Shown here piece by piece: positions 50,658 to 61,136 of a DNA stretch of 64,000 bases. Each line of letters opens with the position of its first letter. Position 1 is the stretch's first letter. A program made the position numbers and the translations under genes. Source of the stretch: Bradyrhizobium sp. Ash2021 (GTDB taxonomy: Bacteria; Pseudomonadota; Alphaproteobacteria; Rhizobiales; Xanthobacteraceae); the NCBI RefSeq assembly GCF_031202265.1, contig NZ_CP100604.1, positions 6,182,501 to 6,246,500 on the forward strand, in the 5' to 3' direction. The notes beneath the pieces are model-generated. The model had not been told where the DNA came from, made no database searches, and worked only from the letters and a program-made list of their open reading frames with translations.

Positions 50658-51836
50658 CTATTCTTTGGGACCCGACCGCAGCGACAACGATTCCCATACC
50701 GCGACCACGATCAGGATCGCAGTCGTCAGGAACGACAGCATCAGCGGCGACAGATCGCCGGCGAACCACGCCAGTCCGGCGAGCGCAATAATCCCGATGC
50801 CGTGCGAGAGCTGAAGAAAGCCGCGGATCGAGTGTTTGAACAGGATGGTCCCGACCAGGAACAGCAGCGGGCCGCCGATCGCGCTCACGACCGTCCGGAT
50901 GTCAGTATGGCCGCCCGGATGTTTCAGCACCAGTTCGTCGGCCACCGCCGACAAAATGATGCCGCCGACGATCGGCATGTGCAGATAGGTATAGGCCAGC
51001 CGCGCCACCCGGCCCGACTCGGCCGATTTCGAGATCAGCTCGGAACCGGCCTCCGCGCCCTTGTGGAAATAGATCCACCACATCGCGATGCTGCCGACAA
51101 ACGCGGACAGGAAGGCCGCGACAATGTCGCGGGTCCAGGTCAGATCGGCAAACGTCGCGCCGTTGACGACGATCGCTTCGCCGAGCGCGATGATGATGAA
51201 GCCCGCACAGCGCTCCGCCATGTGGCCGCCTTCGACGGCCCAGGCCTCGACCGACGACGGCCCCAGTTTCGGTATCCAGAATAGGGCCGCCGGCGCGATA
51301 TATTCGATCGTCAGCGCCACAACCCACAGCCATAGCCGCGACGGTCCGTCCGCGAAGCCGCCAAGCACCCAAAAAATTGCCGACCCCGACAGCCAGATCA
51401 GGATGCGGATTGCATTGTGCCGCACCGGCATCCGCTCCGGCGGCGTCGAGACCAGCCAGAACAGGGTCCGGCCGACCTGCATCGTCGCATAGGCGATCGC
51501 GAACCAGAGGCCGCGGCCTTCGAAGGCCGTCGGGATCGAGGTCGACAACACGAGGCCGCCGAGCATCAGCAGGAACAGCAGAATCCGGACCGGCGTCAGT
51601 TCGGGATTGAGCCAATTGGTAACCCAGGTGGTGTAGACCCAGACCCACCAGACCGCGAGGAACAGCAGCGTGACCTGGACGGCACCCAGCGGCGTGAACC
51701 GGCCGAGCAGCATGTGAGATATCTGGGTGACCGCATAAACGAAGACGAGATCGAAGAACAGCTCGGCGTAAGTGACGCGGCTGTGCTGGTTCGGCACAAT
51801 GACACGAAACAGCGCCCCGCGTGGGTTGTCCGCCAT
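50658..51836 (-). CDS. ltrA: Low temperature requirement protein A family membrane protein
   Basis: 392-residue multi-pass inner-membrane protein of the LtrA family, with about ten helices. Family marks are VTYAELFFDLVFVYAVTQ at residue 20 and AERCAGFIIIALGEAIVV in the middle. It lies convergent to egtD (about 30 bp). The function of LtrA is unclear; the name comes from Listeria growth in the cold. Start ATG 51836 is preceded by a weak site only. Confidence 0.92.
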   Translation of the reverse strand: MADNPRGALFRVIVPNQHSRVTYAELFFDLVFVYAVTQISHMLLGRFTPLGAVQVTLLFLAVWWVWVYTTWVTNWLNPELTPVRILLFLLMLGGLVLSTSIPTAFEGRGLWFAIAYATMQVGRTLFWLVSTPPERMPVRHNAIRILIWLSGSAIFWVLGGFADGPSRLWLWVVALTIEYIAPAALFWIPKLGPSSVEAWAVEGGHMAERCAGFIIIALGEAIVVNGATFADLTWTRDIVAAFLSAFVGSIAMWWIYFHKGAEAGSELISKSAESGRVARLAYTYLHMPIVGGIILSAVADELVLKHPGGHTDIRTVVSAIGGPLLFLVGTILFKHSIRGFLQLSHGIGIIALAGLAWFAGDLSPLMLSFLTTAILIVVAVWESLSLRSGPKE

Positions 51837-51863
51837 CGATGCGCCCCGCTTCCTCCGCCGGGC

Positions 51864-52100
51864 CTAGGCTTCCGGCACTCCGGTCTGCAGCGCCAGCGCG
51901 TGCAGCACGCCGCCCATTTGTCCCTTGAGCGACTGGTAGACGATCTGGTGCTGCTGGACGCGCGACTTGCCGCGGAAGGACTCCGAAATCACGGTCGCGG
52001 CGTAGTGGTCGCCGTCACCGGCCAGATCGCGGATCGTCACCTCGGCATCGGGTATGGCTGCCTTGATCATCGATTCGATATCGTGGGCGTCCATCGGCAT
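51864..52100 (-). CDS. BolA family protein
   Basis: 78-residue BolA/IbaG-type protein, probable partner of the monothiol glutaredoxin in [2Fe-2S] handling. It starts at ATG 52100 with GGAGG 9 bp upstream. It shows IESMIKAAIPDAEVTIRDL and the FRGKSRVQQHQIVYQSLKG helix with the conserved His. The ltrA gene follows on the same strand 27 bp on. The matching grxD is 3.8 kb further. Confidence 0.93.
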   Translation of the reverse strand: MPMDAHDIESMIKAAIPDAEVTIRDLAGDGDHYAATVISESFRGKSRVQQHQIVYQSLKGQMGGVLHALALQTGVPEA

Positions 52101-52285
52101 TCCAGGAGACCTCCATCAGATGTTTCGAATCACGGCCGGCTCTCGCGACCGTGAAAGCCAAACCTAGCGCGTACACCCTTCTAGGTCACCCATCCCTGCA
52201 CTATATTCCCGGTCCAATTGTTTTAAACCCGCAGGATCCGGCAGGTCCGATCACAAAGGACTGACCGAAAAAGAGGCTCAAAACC

Positions 52286-52645
52286 ATGAAACTCCCCGGT
52301 CCCGACCATCCGATCACAATTACGGCAAATCCGAAGCGCGTCCGCATCTCGGCCGGCGGCGTGGTCATTGCCGAAACCACCCATGCGCTGACCCTGAAAG
52401 AAGCGAGCTATCCGGCCGTGCAATATGTGCCGCGCCAGGACGCCAATATGGCGTTGCTCGCCCGTACCGAGCGGACCACCCACTGCCCCTACAAGGGCGA
52501 TGCGAATTATTTCAGCATCAACGCCAACGGCAAGAGCATCGAAAACTCGATCTGGACCTACGAGACGCCCTTCCCGGCCATGGCCGAGATATCAGGCCAT
52601 CTGGCGTTCTACCCGGACAAGGTCACGATCGAGGAAGTGGCGTGA
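52286..52645 (+). CDS. DUF427 domain protein
   Basis: 119-residue protein of the DUF427 family (a cradle-loop fold). It begins MKLPGPDHPITITANPKRV; the family pattern is VPRQDANMALL, HCPYKGDANYFSI and YPDKVTIEE. Biochemical role unknown. It is separated from bolA by a divergent promoter region of 185 bp; a C-terminal repeat region follows. Confidence 0.9.
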   Translation: MKLPGPDHPITITANPKRVRISAGGVVIAETTHALTLKEASYPAVQYVPRQDANMALLARTERTTHCPYKGDANYFSINANGKSIENSIWTYETPFPAMAEISGHLAFYPDKVTIEEVA

Positions 52646-52690
52646 GGGCTTGAGCGCCTCCAAGAAAGCGCGCCCATGATCCCCCACTTT

Positions 52691-52770
52691 GTCATGGCCG
52701 GGCTTGTCCCAGCCATCCACGCCTTTGATTCCTAGAAGGAAGACGTGGATGCCCGGCACAAGGCCGGGCG
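52691..52770. repeat. Palindromic repeat (GTCATGGCCGGGC type)
   Basis: Inverted halves GCCGGGCTTGTCCCAGCCAT and a mirrored GGATGCCCGGCACAAGGCC. A relative lies at 63172-63260. It is between DUF427 and the acyltransferase gene. Confidence 0.8.
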
Positions 52771-52877
52771 AGCAAAGCGAGATCCGGGGTCGACGCCGTT
52801 CCAAATCTGTCGAATTAGCCTTGCTGAATCGGGCTCCCGGTAGCAACATTCGGTGCCATCACCTGCCGAGTGCGCCC

Positions 52878-54062
52878 ATGTCATCCATCACCCACAACGC
52901 CACGACAGCGGACGTTCACGCCGCGCCGAAAGCCAAAGTCCGCAACTTCTCCATCGACCGCGCGCGCACCTTCCTGACCCTCGTGGTCCTCCTCCACCAT
53001 GCGGTCATCCCCTACACCTATTTCGGCCATACCGATCCGAAGTCGTGGATCGGCTTCGACATGATCGTGCTTGCTACCGACAGCTTCTTCATGGCGATGT
53101 TCTTTTTCCTCTCCGGACTGTTCGCGTGGCCGGGCATTGCGCGCAAGGGACCGCTGAACTATTTGCGCGATCGCCTTACCCGGCTTGGCCTGCCGTTCGT
53201 GATCTGCGCGTTTACGCTCATTCCGATCGCCTACTACGCCATCTCGCTGCGGGAGCATCCCGAGATCGGCTTCGCCGAGTTCTGGTGGAACACGATCACC
53301 GTCGGCCCCTGGCCGAGCGGACCGCTCTGGTTCCTCTGGGTCCTGTTCGGCTTTGATCTCGTCGCATGTCTGCTGTTTCGGCTGTCACCCACCCTGCTCG
53401 AGTCGATCAATCGCCTGTCGCTGAACGGTCACGATCGCCCGGGGGAATTCTTCGTCGTGATGTTTGCTGTCACAGCCGCGCTCTATGTTCCCGGGCGAAT
53501 TCACTTTGGCGCTGGCAGCTGGTTCGAATTCGGGCCGTTCTCGGTCCAGCATGGCCGCGTGCTGCTCTATGCCACCTATTTCTTTTTCGGCGCCGGCGTA
53601 GGCGTCCTGCATATGGATCGCGGGCTGTTGGCGGCGGACGGAGAGTTGGCGAAGCGCACGTCGAACTGGGTAGTCCTGGCGCTCGTTCCGTATTGCCTGA
53701 TGTGGGTGCTGATCTATATCAAGCGTGAAATACTGGGGAATCCGGTGCGGCTGCCGGAATGGTACGAAGCGGACTATGGTTTCTCCTTCGCCCTCTTCAG
53801 CGTGGCCATCCTGTTTGTGATCCTGGCCTATTTCCTGCGGTTCAAGCAATCGGGCTGGAGTATGCTCGATCCGATGCAGGCCGACGCCTACGGCATGTTC
53901 CTGGTGCACTACCCGATCGTGCTGTGGCTGCAATACTGGCTGTTCGATCTCAATCTTTCCGCCATCGTCAAGGCGGCGATCGCGTTCGTCCTGACCGTCG
54001 CTTTGAGCTGGGCTGCGACGGCCGCGCTGCGCAAGATTCCAGGCGCGACGCAGGTGTTGTGA
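52878..54062 (+). CDS. Acyltransferase 3 family membrane protein
   Basis: 394 residues with about ten hydrophobic segments; it resembles the OpgC/MdoC and acyltransferase 3 family. ATG 52878 is chosen because the fold starts soon after (FSIDRARTFLTLVVLLHH); the longer frame crosses a repeat. The catalytic His-containing loop reads LLHHAVIPY, and DSFFMAMFFFLSGLF follows. It probably O-acylates a surface polysaccharide or periplasmic glucan; acceptor unknown. It is convergent with purL, separated by a repeat. Confidence 0.87.
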   Translation: MSSITHNATTADVHAAPKAKVRNFSIDRARTFLTLVVLLHHAVIPYTYFGHTDPKSWIGFDMIVLATDSFFMAMFFFLSGLFAWPGIARKGPLNYLRDRLTRLGLPFVICAFTLIPIAYYAISLREHPEIGFAEFWWNTITVGPWPSGPLWFLWVLFGFDLVACLLFRLSPTLLESINRLSLNGHDRPGEFFVVMFAVTAALYVPGRIHFGAGSWFEFGPFSVQHGRVLLYATYFFFGAGVGVLHMDRGLLAADGELAKRTSNWVVLALVPYCLMWVLIYIKREILGNPVRLPEWYEADYGFSFALFSVAILFVILAYFLRFKQSGWSMLDPMQADAYGMFLVHYPIVLWLQYWLFDLNLSAIVKAAIAFVLTVALSWAATAALRKIPGATQVL

Positions 54063-54085
54063 GAGACGTCAGGTAGCTCAACATC

Positions 54086-54194
54086 GTCATTGCGAGCCAC
54101 CGGGTCGCGCGAATGCGCGCCCGATGACAGGCTCCGCGAAGCAATCCATCTCGCCGCCGAAAGAGTGCTTCGTCGCTTCGCTCCTCGCAATGAC
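54086..54194. repeat. Palindromic REP-like repeat
   Basis: Starts GTCATTGCGAGCC, ends CTCCTCGCAATGAC, with GAAGCAATCC in the middle. It is the same family as at 41035-41259. It lies between the convergent acyltransferase gene and purL and may serve as terminator. Confidence 0.8.
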
Positions 54195-54208
54195 GAGGAT
54201 AGAGCGTT

Positions 54209-56416
54209 TCAGAACACCTTGGCGCTCATATAGGTCGGCAACCAGGCCTCGAACGCCGTGTTGAGCGCCTTGATTGTCACCGGCGCTTCGCCGGCGACCT
54301 CTATCGTGTCGCCGCCCGTGGTGCCGATACGCGCGCAGGGCACACCGGCGCCCTTCATCTTCGCCAGCACCAGGCCGGCCTGCTCCGCCGGGACCGTCAC
54401 GATGTAGCGCGCCTGATCCTCGCCGAACCAATAGGCATGCGGCACGATCGCCGCAGGCGCCGCCAATAGCTGCGCGCCGATGCCGCTCCCGATCGCCATC
54501 TCGGCGAGTGCGACCAAAAGCCCGCCGTCGGAGACGTCGTGCACGGCCGTGGCGGTGCCGGCGTGGATCATGCCGCGCACCACGCAGCCATTGCGCTTTT
54601 CGGCCGAGAGATCGACCGGTGGCGGCGCGCCCTCTTCGCGGCCGCAGATATCGCGCAAATACACCGACTGGCCGAGCCAGCCATGGGTATCGCCGATCAG
54701 CAGGATCGCGTCGCCGGCCGCCTTGAACGCCAGCGTCGCGGATTTCGTGAAATCGTCGAGCAGGCCGACGCCACCGATCGAGGGCGTCGGCAAAATGCCG
54801 CGGCCGTTGGTCTCGTTGTAGAGCGAGACGTTGCCGGACACGACCGGGAAATCGAGCGTGCGGCAGGCTTCCGAAATGCCTTTCAGGCAGCCGACGAACT
54901 GCCCCATGATCTCGGGCCGCTCCGGATTGCCGAAATTGAGATTATCAGTGATCGCGAGCGGCCGTCCGCCCACGGCCGTGATGTTGCGCCAGGCTTCCGC
55001 CACCGCCTGCATGCCACCTTGATACGGGTCGGCCTCGCAATAGCGTGGCGTCACGTCGACGGTCAGTGCCAGCCCCTTCGGCCCGTCCTTCACGCGCACG
55101 ACGGCGGCATCGCCGCCGGGACGTTGAACGGTATTGCCCAAAATGACGTGGTCGTATTGCTCCCAGACCCAGCGCTTCGAGCAGAGCTCGGGCGTGCCGA
55201 TCAATTTTTCCAGCGCGGCCGCAATTCCGACCGGTGGCTTCACGTCGCGCGCATGGATCACGGGCAACGGCGCGGATGGCACATGCGGCCGGTCGTAGAG
55301 CGGCGCCTCGTCGCCCAATTCCTTGATCGGCAGATCAGCCATGACGTCGCCGCCATGCTTGACCACAAAACGCTTGCTCGGCGTGGTGTAGCCGACCACG
55401 GCGAAATCCAATCCCCATTTCCTGAAGATCGCCTCGGCCTCTTCTTCCTTCTCGGGCTTGAGCACCATGAGCATGCGCTCCTGGCTTTCCGAGAGCATCA
55501 TCTCATAGGCGCTCATGCCGGTTTCGCGCGTCGGCACCGCGTCGAGATTGAGATCGACGCCGAGGTCGCCCTTGGCGCCCATCTCGACCGCGGAACAGGT
55601 CAGACCCGCCGCGCCCATGTCCTGGATCGCGATCACGCAATCGGCTTCCATGATCTCGAGGCAGGCTTCCAACAGAAGCTTTTCCGCAAAGGGATCGCCG
55701 ACCTGCACGGTCGGGCGCTTCTCGGCGCTATCGTCGTCGAATTCGGCCGAGGCCATCGAGGCGCCGTGAATGCCGTCGCGCCCGGTTTTGGAGCCGAGAT
55801 AGACGATCGGCATGTTCACGCCGGAGGCCGCGGCATAAAAAATCTTGTCGGTCTCGGCAAGGCCGACCGCCATCGCGTTGACGAGGATATTGCCGTCATA
55901 GCGGGTGTGGAAACGCACCTCCCCGCCGACCGTGGGCACGCCAAACGAATTGCCGTAGCCGCCGACGCCGGCGACGACGCCGGACACCAGATGCCGCGTC
56001 TTCGGGTGCTCCGGCGCGCCAAAGCTCAGCGCGTTCAGACACGCAATCGGCCGCGCACCCATCGTAAAGACGTCGCGCAAAATGCCGCCGACGCCGGTGG
56101 TGGCACCCTGATAGGGCTCGATGTAGCTCGGGTGGTTGTGGCTCTCCATCTTGAACACGACCGCCTGGCCATCGCCGATATCGATCACGCCGGCGTTCTC
56201 GCCCGGGCCCTGGATCACCCAGGGCGCCTTGGTCGGCAGGCCCTTCAGGTGGATACGCGAGGATTTGTACGAGCAGTGCTCGTTCCACATCGCGGAGAAA
56301 ATCCCGAGTTCGGTGAAGCTCGGCACCCGCCCGATCAGTTTCAGGATGCGCTCATACTCGTCCGGCTTGAGCCCATGGCTGGCGACGAGTTCGGGGGTGA
56401 TCTGGGGTTCGTTCAT
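54209..56416 (-). CDS. purL: Phosphoribosylformylglycinamidine synthase subunit PurL
   Basis: 735-residue small-type PurL of the PurLQS FGAM synthase. It converts FGAR to FGAM, using ammonia from PurQ. It has the early [11 protein letters not shown], the [19 protein letters not shown] active-site loop, [14 protein letters not shown] and [17 protein letters not shown]. The ATG at 56416 is natural. It is a gene apart from purQ/purS/purC on the same strand; plus-strand thioesterase and transporter genes and tctC separate them. Confidence 0.97.
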   Translation of the reverse strand: MNEPQITPELVASHGLKPDEYERILKLIGRVPSFTELGIFSAMWNEHCSYKSSRIHLKGLPTKAPWVIQGPGENAGVIDIGDGQAVVFKMESHNHPSYIEPYQGATTGVGGILRDVFTMGARPIACLNALSFGAPEHPKTRHLVSGVVAGVGGYGNSFGVPTVGGEVRFHTRYDGNILVNAMAVGLAETDKIFYAAASGVNMPIVYLGSKTGRDGIHGASMASAEFDDDSAEKRPTVQVGDPFAEKLLLEACLEIMEADCVIAIQDMGAAGLTCSAVEMGAKGDLGVDLNLDAVPTRETGMSAYEMMLSESQERMLMVLKPEKEEEAEAIFRKWGLDFAVVGYTTPSKRFVVKHGGDVMADLPIKELGDEAPLYDRPHVPSAPLPVIHARDVKPPVGIAAALEKLIGTPELCSKRWVWEQYDHVILGNTVQRPGGDAAVVRVKDGPKGLALTVDVTPRYCEADPYQGGMQAVAEAWRNITAVGGRPLAITDNLNFGNPERPEIMGQFVGCLKGISEACRTLDFPVVSGNVSLYNETNGRGILPTPSIGGVGLLDDFTKSATLAFKAAGDAILLIGDTHGWLGQSVYLRDICGREEGAPPPVDLSAEKRNGCVVRGMIHAGTATAVHDVSDGGLLVALAEMAIGSGIGAQLLAAPAAIVPHAYWFGEDQARYIVTVPAEQAGLVLAKMKGAGVPCARIGTTGGDTIEVAGEAPVTIKALNTAFEAWLPTYMSAKVF

Positions 56417-56577
56417 GGGTCCCTTATTAGGAAGATCGAAGGGGTGCGAAAAGGCCTTTTATGGCGCATTTCCGCCCTGTCCAGAGTTTTGGGGCCGCTG
56501 GTCGCAGGATGAGGGTTTGCACAACCCGGATGGATCGGATTTAAGGACTGAAACACCCGGATAAAGGCCCATATTTC

Positions 56578-57066
56578 GTGAACGAGCTATCCAAAACCGC
56601 ATTCGTCAAGCGCCCCGATCTCTACGTCGAAACCGAGGGCGAATTCGCCGGCTGGCGGACCTGGAGCCGCGATAGCTTTGAGACCCATAACGGGCCGTTC
56701 TGGCACCGGGTCGAGGAAGACGGCCGCGTCCGCTGCGCATTCCGCGTCGAGAAAAAGCACCTCAACGGCATGCGCAACGTCCATGGCGGCTGCTTCATGA
56801 CATTTGCGGATTATTGCCTGTTCGCGCTGGCGTCCTCGGTGCTGCAGGGACCCGGCGTGACGGTGTCGTTTGGCTGCGAATTCCTCGATGCCGCGCGCGA
56901 GGGCGAACTGGTCGAATGCGAGGGCGAAATCACCCGCGCCGGCGGCTCGCTGATCTTTTTGCGCGGCGTGCTGAAATCCGGCGAACGGTCGCTGTTCACG
57001 TTCTCGGGCACCATCAAGCGGGTGAAGCGCAAGGCGCCGGCGGTGGCCAGCGCCGTTGCCACCTGA
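56578..57066 (+). CDS. PaaI family thioesterase
   Basis: 162-residue hot-dog fold acyl-CoA thioesterase. The GTG at 56578 opens MNELSKTAF. The family motif HGG (VHGGCFMTFADYCLFAL) is at about residues 69-85 with the usual aspartate. Divergent from purL, and translationally linked to the EamA gene whose start overlaps nearly at once. Confidence 0.87.
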   Translation: MNELSKTAFVKRPDLYVETEGEFAGWRTWSRDSFETHNGPFWHRVEEDGRVRCAFRVEKKHLNGMRNVHGGCFMTFADYCLFALASSVLQGPGVTVSFGCEFLDAAREGELVECEGEITRAGGSLIFLRGVLKSGERSLFTFSGTIKRVKRKAPAVASAVAT

Positions 57067-57067
57067 T

Positions 57068-58000
57068 GTGATTCGGGCTCTCCCTCAGAAGCATCGCGGC
57101 TGGCGTGATTATGCGCTGCTGCTGGCGCTGGCGTGCTGCTGGAGTTCGACCTATCCGCTGACCAAGATCGGCCTCGGCTCGATCCCGCCGATCACCTTCA
57201 TCTCGGCACGCTCGCTGATCGCGGCCGGTTTCCTGCTCGTCATCCTGCGCGCGCGCGGCATTCGGATTCCGACCGACGCCAAGGCCTGGAAGCTGTTCGC
57301 GTTCCAGCAGACCATCAATTCGACGATTCCGTTCCTGATGATCACCTGGGCGCAGCAATATGTGCCGGCGTCCATCACCGTGGTGCTGGCCTCGACGACG
57401 CCGATCTTCGCCTTCGTCATCACCTGGGGCATCACCCGGCACGAACCGGCCACGCTGCTCAAGCTCGCCGGCGCCGTCCTGGGGCTTGCCGGAACCGCCG
57501 CGATCATCGGCCTCGACGCGCTGGGCGGCCTCGGCAGCAATATCTTTGCCGAGATCGTGATCCTGCTCGCCACCGTCTCCTTTGCCTGCGCCACGATCTT
57601 CGGACTGCGGCTCTCCGACTACGACCCGATGGTGGTGGCGGCGGGCTCGCTTTTGTTCGGCGGCTGCATCCTGCTGCCGGCGTCGCTGATCATCGACCAT
57701 CCCTGGACCTTGCGGCCGACGGCGCACGCACTCGCCGCCACCGTCACCATGGGAATTTTCTCGAGCGCGCTCGGACTGATGCTGTTCTACATGTGCCTGA
57801 CGCGGCTCGGCACGCTGACCACCAACGCGCAGGGCTATCTGCGCATCCCCATCGGCGTCGGCCTGTCGGTGCTGCTGGTCGGCGAAACCGTGCCGTCCAA
57901 TCTCGCGCTCGGCCTGCTGCTGGTGATGGCCGGCGTCGCCGCCATGACCATGCCGAAAGACGGTTTGAGACGATGGATCAATCGAAACCGCACGGTGTGA
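57068..58000 (+). CDS. EamA/DMT family transporter
   Basis: 310-residue ten-helix drug/metabolite exporter of the EamA family. The GTG at 57068 (1 bp after the thioesterase stop) is preferred over the TTG at 57056. Two EamA repeats are seen: WSSTYPLTKIGLGSIPP in the first, and GLMLFYMCLTRLGTLTTN in the second. It probably exports an amino acid or another small metabolite; ligand unknown. It is convergent with the TctC-like gene and co-transcribed with the thioesterase. Confidence 0.88.
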   Translation: MIRALPQKHRGWRDYALLLALACCWSSTYPLTKIGLGSIPPITFISARSLIAAGFLLVILRARGIRIPTDAKAWKLFAFQQTINSTIPFLMITWAQQYVPASITVVLASTTPIFAFVITWGITRHEPATLLKLAGAVLGLAGTAAIIGLDALGGLGSNIFAEIVILLATVSFACATIFGLRLSDYDPMVVAAGSLLFGGCILLPASLIIDHPWTLRPTAHALAATVTMGIFSSALGLMLFYMCLTRLGTLTTNAQGYLRIPIGVGLSVLLVGETVPSNLALGLLLVMAGVAAMTMPKDGLRRWINRNRTV

Positions 58001-58030
58001 GGCAGCGGCCAAGCCAGAAAGCCCGAACCG

Positions 58031-58993
58031 CTACTTCTGATCTGCCAGCAGTTTGCGGTATTTCTCGACGTCGTGCGTCACCAATTGCCCGAGGACTTCC
58101 GGCGCATGCTCGCTGGCATCGGGCGCGACCGTCGACAAATCGGCAAAGCGCTTCCTGACCGCGTCGCTTTCCACCGCGGTCCGCGCTGCCGCGTTCAGCT
58201 TCGCGATGATCTCGGGCGGCGTGCCTTTCGGCGCAAACAGGCCGTTCCAGCCCTGCGCCTCGAATTCGGGAAGGCCTGCCTCCGCCGAGGTCGGCAGAGC
58301 CGGCAGCGTTGCGAGCCGCACATTCGAGCCGACCACCAGGCCCCGGACGAGCTTGTCGTCGATCGCCTGCGACACCGACGCCGCCGCGTCGCAGACGCCG
58401 TCGATCTGGCCGCCGATCGCATCGGTCAGCGCAGGCGCCGCGCCGCGATAGCCCACCAGGGTCACATCGATGCCCGCGGCCTGGACGAAGCTCTTACAGA
58501 TCAAAAAGTTCGACGAGCCGATGCCGGCATGGCCGAGATTGATCTTGCCAGGATTGCTTTTCGCGTACGCGATGAAGTCCTTCAGCTCCTTGGCGGGAAA
58601 ATCCTTGCGCAGCGCGACGATGCCAAAGGTCTTCGCCACCATGGCAATCGGCGCGAAGGATTCCGGTGTGAACGGCAGTTTTGGATAGATCGTGTAGGTC
58701 GCGGCACTGGTACCGGCATTGCCGATCGCAATGGTGTAGCCGTCGGGCTCCGCGCGCGCTGCCCGCGCCAGCGCGGTCGATCCGCCGGCGCCGGCGACGT
58801 TCTCGATCACGACCGGTTGGCCCAGCGACTGGCCCATCTCCTCGGCGACGGCGCGCGCGATCACGTCCGAGGTGCCGCCGGCCGCGAACGGCACGATCAT
58901 GGTGATGGGATGTTTTGGATAGTCCTCGGCGTGAGCAGCCGTAACCGATAACGCGGCGACAGCCGCGAGCAGCGTCGTCGTTAAAAGCTTCAC
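58031..58993 (-). CDS. Tripartite tricarboxylate transporter substrate-binding protein (Bug/TctC)
   Basis: 320-residue periplasmic binding protein of the TctC/Bug family. The GTG at 58993 overlaps the purQ stop (GTGA). Signal peptide: [20 protein letters not shown], cut near AHA-ED. Family signs are [16 protein letters not shown], the middle [11 protein letters not shown] and [15 protein letters not shown]. No TctA/TctB membrane genes lie nearby, which is common for Bug proteins. Its coupling to purQ is probably only an operon accident. Confidence 0.9.
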   Translation of the reverse strand: MKLLTTTLLAAVAALSVTAAHAEDYPKHPITMIVPFAAGGTSDVIARAVAEEMGQSLGQPVVIENVAGAGGSTALARAARAEPDGYTIAIGNAGTSAATYTIYPKLPFTPESFAPIAMVAKTFGIVALRKDFPAKELKDFIAYAKSNPGKINLGHAGIGSSNFLICKSFVQAAGIDVTLVGYRGAAPALTDAIGGQIDGVCDAAASVSQAIDDKLVRGLVVGSNVRLATLPALPTSAEAGLPEFEAQGWNGLFAPKGTPPEIIAKLNAAARTAVESDAVRKRFADLSTVAPDASEHAPEVLGQLVTHDVEKYRKLLADQK

Positions 58994-59691
58994 GCCGCGG
59001 CTTCCAGATGTGCCACCAGGCCTGCAAACAGACCGCGGCCGTCGGTGCAGCCCATGATGTCTTCGACGTGGTTTTCCGGATGCGGCATCATGCCGAGCAC
59101 ATTGCCGCGCTCGTTGACAATGCCCGCGATCGAATCCGCCGCGCCGTTGATGTTGGAGGTCTCGTCGACGACGCCATCGGCCGAGCAATAGCGATAGAGC
59201 ACCCGCCCCTCGCCTTCGAGCCGCTTGATCGTCTCTTCGTCCGCCTCGTAATTGCCTTCGCCATGCGCCACCGGCACGCGGATCACCTGTCCGGCATTGT
59301 AGCCGCGGGTGAACGGCGTGTCCGAGCGTTCGACCCTCAAGTGAACATCCTGGCAGATGAATTTCAGCCGTGCATTGCGCATCAGCACGCCGGGCAGAAG
59401 CCCGGCTTCACAGAGGATCTGGAACCCGTTGCAGACGCCGAGCACGAGGCCACCGCCGGCCGCAAACGTACGCACCGCGTCCATCACGGGCGCGCGCGCG
59501 GCAATGGCGCCGCAGCGCAGATAATCGCCATAGGAGAAGCCGCCGGGTACGACGACGAGATCGGTGCCCTTCGGCAGCGCGGTCTCGGCATGCCAGACCA
59601 TCACGGCCTCATGGCCCGATGCCAGCTTGAGCGCGCGCGCCATGTCGCGCTCGCGATTGATTCCGGGAAAGACGAGGACGGCGGATTTCAT
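58990..59691 (-). CDS. purQ: Phosphoribosylformylglycinamidine synthase subunit PurQ
   Basis: 233-residue class I glutamine amidotransferase that feeds ammonia to PurL. Start is ATG 59691 ([17 protein letters not shown]). The nucleophile cysteine is in [26 protein letters not shown] is the oxyanion region; His/Glu are in [12 protein letters not shown]. The stop overlaps the tctC-like start (GTGA). Confidence 0.96.
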   Translation of the reverse strand: MKSAVLVFPGINRERDMARALKLASGHEAVMVWHAETALPKGTDLVVVPGGFSYGDYLRCGAIAARAPVMDAVRTFAAGGGLVLGVCNGFQILCEAGLLPGVLMRNARLKFICQDVHLRVERSDTPFTRGYNAGQVIRVPVAHGEGNYEADEETIKRLEGEGRVLYRYCSADGVVDETSNINGAADSIAGIVNERGNVLGMMPHPENHVEDIMGCTDGRGLFAGLVAHLEAAA

Positions 59692-59834
59692 GGCGGTTCC
59701 GGCTGGAAAACGGGAATCGGCGGCTGACGGCCGATGGGCCAGAGATAACCAATTGACGGGGGTTTTTCCAGTGCTAGCCTTGCTGAAATGCTCTGTGTCG
59801 GAGCATGGCTCAACAGCATCTCGGGACTGAGACC

Positions 59835-60851
59835 ATGAATGTTGTGCCGCTGACGACCCCCGCAACCGATCCGATCGCCTCCGAAGGCGTAGTCGCCGCC
59901 AGCGTTTATGTCGACGGCCGGCGCGTTGCCAATATTGCCATCGATGAGGCGTCGAGTTGGCGCAGCAAGCCCGGTCATGTGGTCTGGATCGGGCTCTATG
60001 AGCCGGATCTGGCGCTCCTGACCAGTGTGCAGAAACAGTTCGACCTGCACGATCTCGCCATCGAAGACGCCAACAATGCCCATCAGCGGCCGAAAATCGA
60101 ACAATACGGCGAAGGCCTGTTCATCGTGGCGCGGACGGCGCAACTGATCGACGGCAGGATCGCGTTCGGCGAGACGCATCTGTTCGTCGGCGAAGGCTAT
60201 CTCGTCTCGGTGCGCCACGGCGCATCGACGTCATATGCGGCGGTGCGCGAACGCTGCGAGAGCTGTCCCCGCGCGCTGGCGCGAGGCGAGGATTATATCC
60301 TCTACGCCATCCTCGATTTCATCGTCGACAACTATTCCCCCGTACTGGAAACGATCCACGAGGAGGTCGAGGAGATCGAGGATTACGTGCTGGCCAATAC
60401 CATCACGCGGGCGCAGATCGAACGGCTCTACATGCTGCGCCGCGATCTGTTGCGGCTCCGTAACGCGGTCGGACCGTTGGTGGAGGTTTGCCGCCGGCTC
60501 GAACACGACAATCTGCCGATGGTGCGTTCGACCATGCAGACGCTGTTTCGCGACGTCACCGACCACGTCAGGAACATCCAGGAGCACATCGATTCAATGC
60601 GCGAAGTGCTGGCGTTCGCGTTCGAGGCGAGCCTTCTGCTCGGCCAGTCCCAGGAGACCGCGGTCTCCAAGAAGCTGGCGTCGTGGCTCGCCATCATCGC
60701 AGTTCCGACCGCGGTTGCCGGAATCTACGGGATGAATTTCAAGTACATTCCCGAACTCCAGCTGGAGTACGGCTATTTCATCGTCATGGGACTGATGCTG
60801 GTCGCCTGCGTCGGATTGTACTGGCGATTTCGCCGCGTCGGATGGCTGTGA
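59835..60851 (+). CDS. corA: CorA family magnesium transporter
   Basis: 338-residue cation channel with a large cytoplasmic funnel and two C-terminal helices. The GMN signature is in [14 protein letters not shown], and the final RFRRVGWL is basic. ATG 59835 is chosen; an in-frame ATG at 59805 has GGAG too near. It lies on the opposite strand between purQ and purS, splitting the purine cluster. Probable role: Mg2+ or Co2+ uptake. Confidence 0.93.
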   Translation: MNVVPLTTPATDPIASEGVVAASVYVDGRRVANIAIDEASSWRSKPGHVVWIGLYEPDLALLTSVQKQFDLHDLAIEDANNAHQRPKIEQYGEGLFIVARTAQLIDGRIAFGETHLFVGEGYLVSVRHGASTSYAAVRERCESCPRALARGEDYILYAILDFIVDNYSPVLETIHEEVEEIEDYVLANTITRAQIERLYMLRRDLLRLRNAVGPLVEVCRRLEHDNLPMVRSTMQTLFRDVTDHVRNIQEHIDSMREVLAFAFEASLLLGQSQETAVSKKLASWLAIIAVPTAVAGIYGMNFKYIPELQLEYGYFIVMGLMLVACVGLYWRFRRVGWL

Positions 60852-60884
60852 GCGCGCGGCTGGCCGCGACGCCCAAAATCATGG

Positions 60885-61127
60885 TCAGCTCAGAACCTCG
60901 ACCCGGTAATTCTCGATCACGGTATTCGCCAACAGCTTGTCGGCGGCGGCTTTCAGCGCCGCCTCCGCCTCGGCCTTGTCGGAGCCGGACAGTTCGATGT
61001 CGAACACCTTGCCCTGACGCACGCTGGCGACGCCATCGACGCCGAGCGATTTCAGCGCGCCTTCGATGGCCTTGCCCTGCGGATCAAGAATGCCGGATTT
61101 CAGCGTGACGGTAACGCGTGCTTTCAC
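60885..61127 (-). CDS. purS: Phosphoribosylformylglycinamidine synthase subunit PurS
   Basis: 80-residue small subunit bridging PurL and PurQ. Begins MKARVTVTLKSGILDPQG and ends VIENYRVEVLS. The start is 9 bp past the purC stop, in an operon with it. It is convergent with corA (33 bp). Confidence 0.95.
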   Translation of the reverse strand: MKARVTVTLKSGILDPQGKAIEGALKSLGVDGVASVRQGKVFDIELSGSDKAEAEAALKAAADKLLANTVIENYRVEVLS

Positions 61128-61136
61128 CGATCTACC

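Noticed and set aside
54539..56512. 657-codon plus-strand frame
   Set aside because: Antisense of purL; the minus frame has complete PurL motifs.
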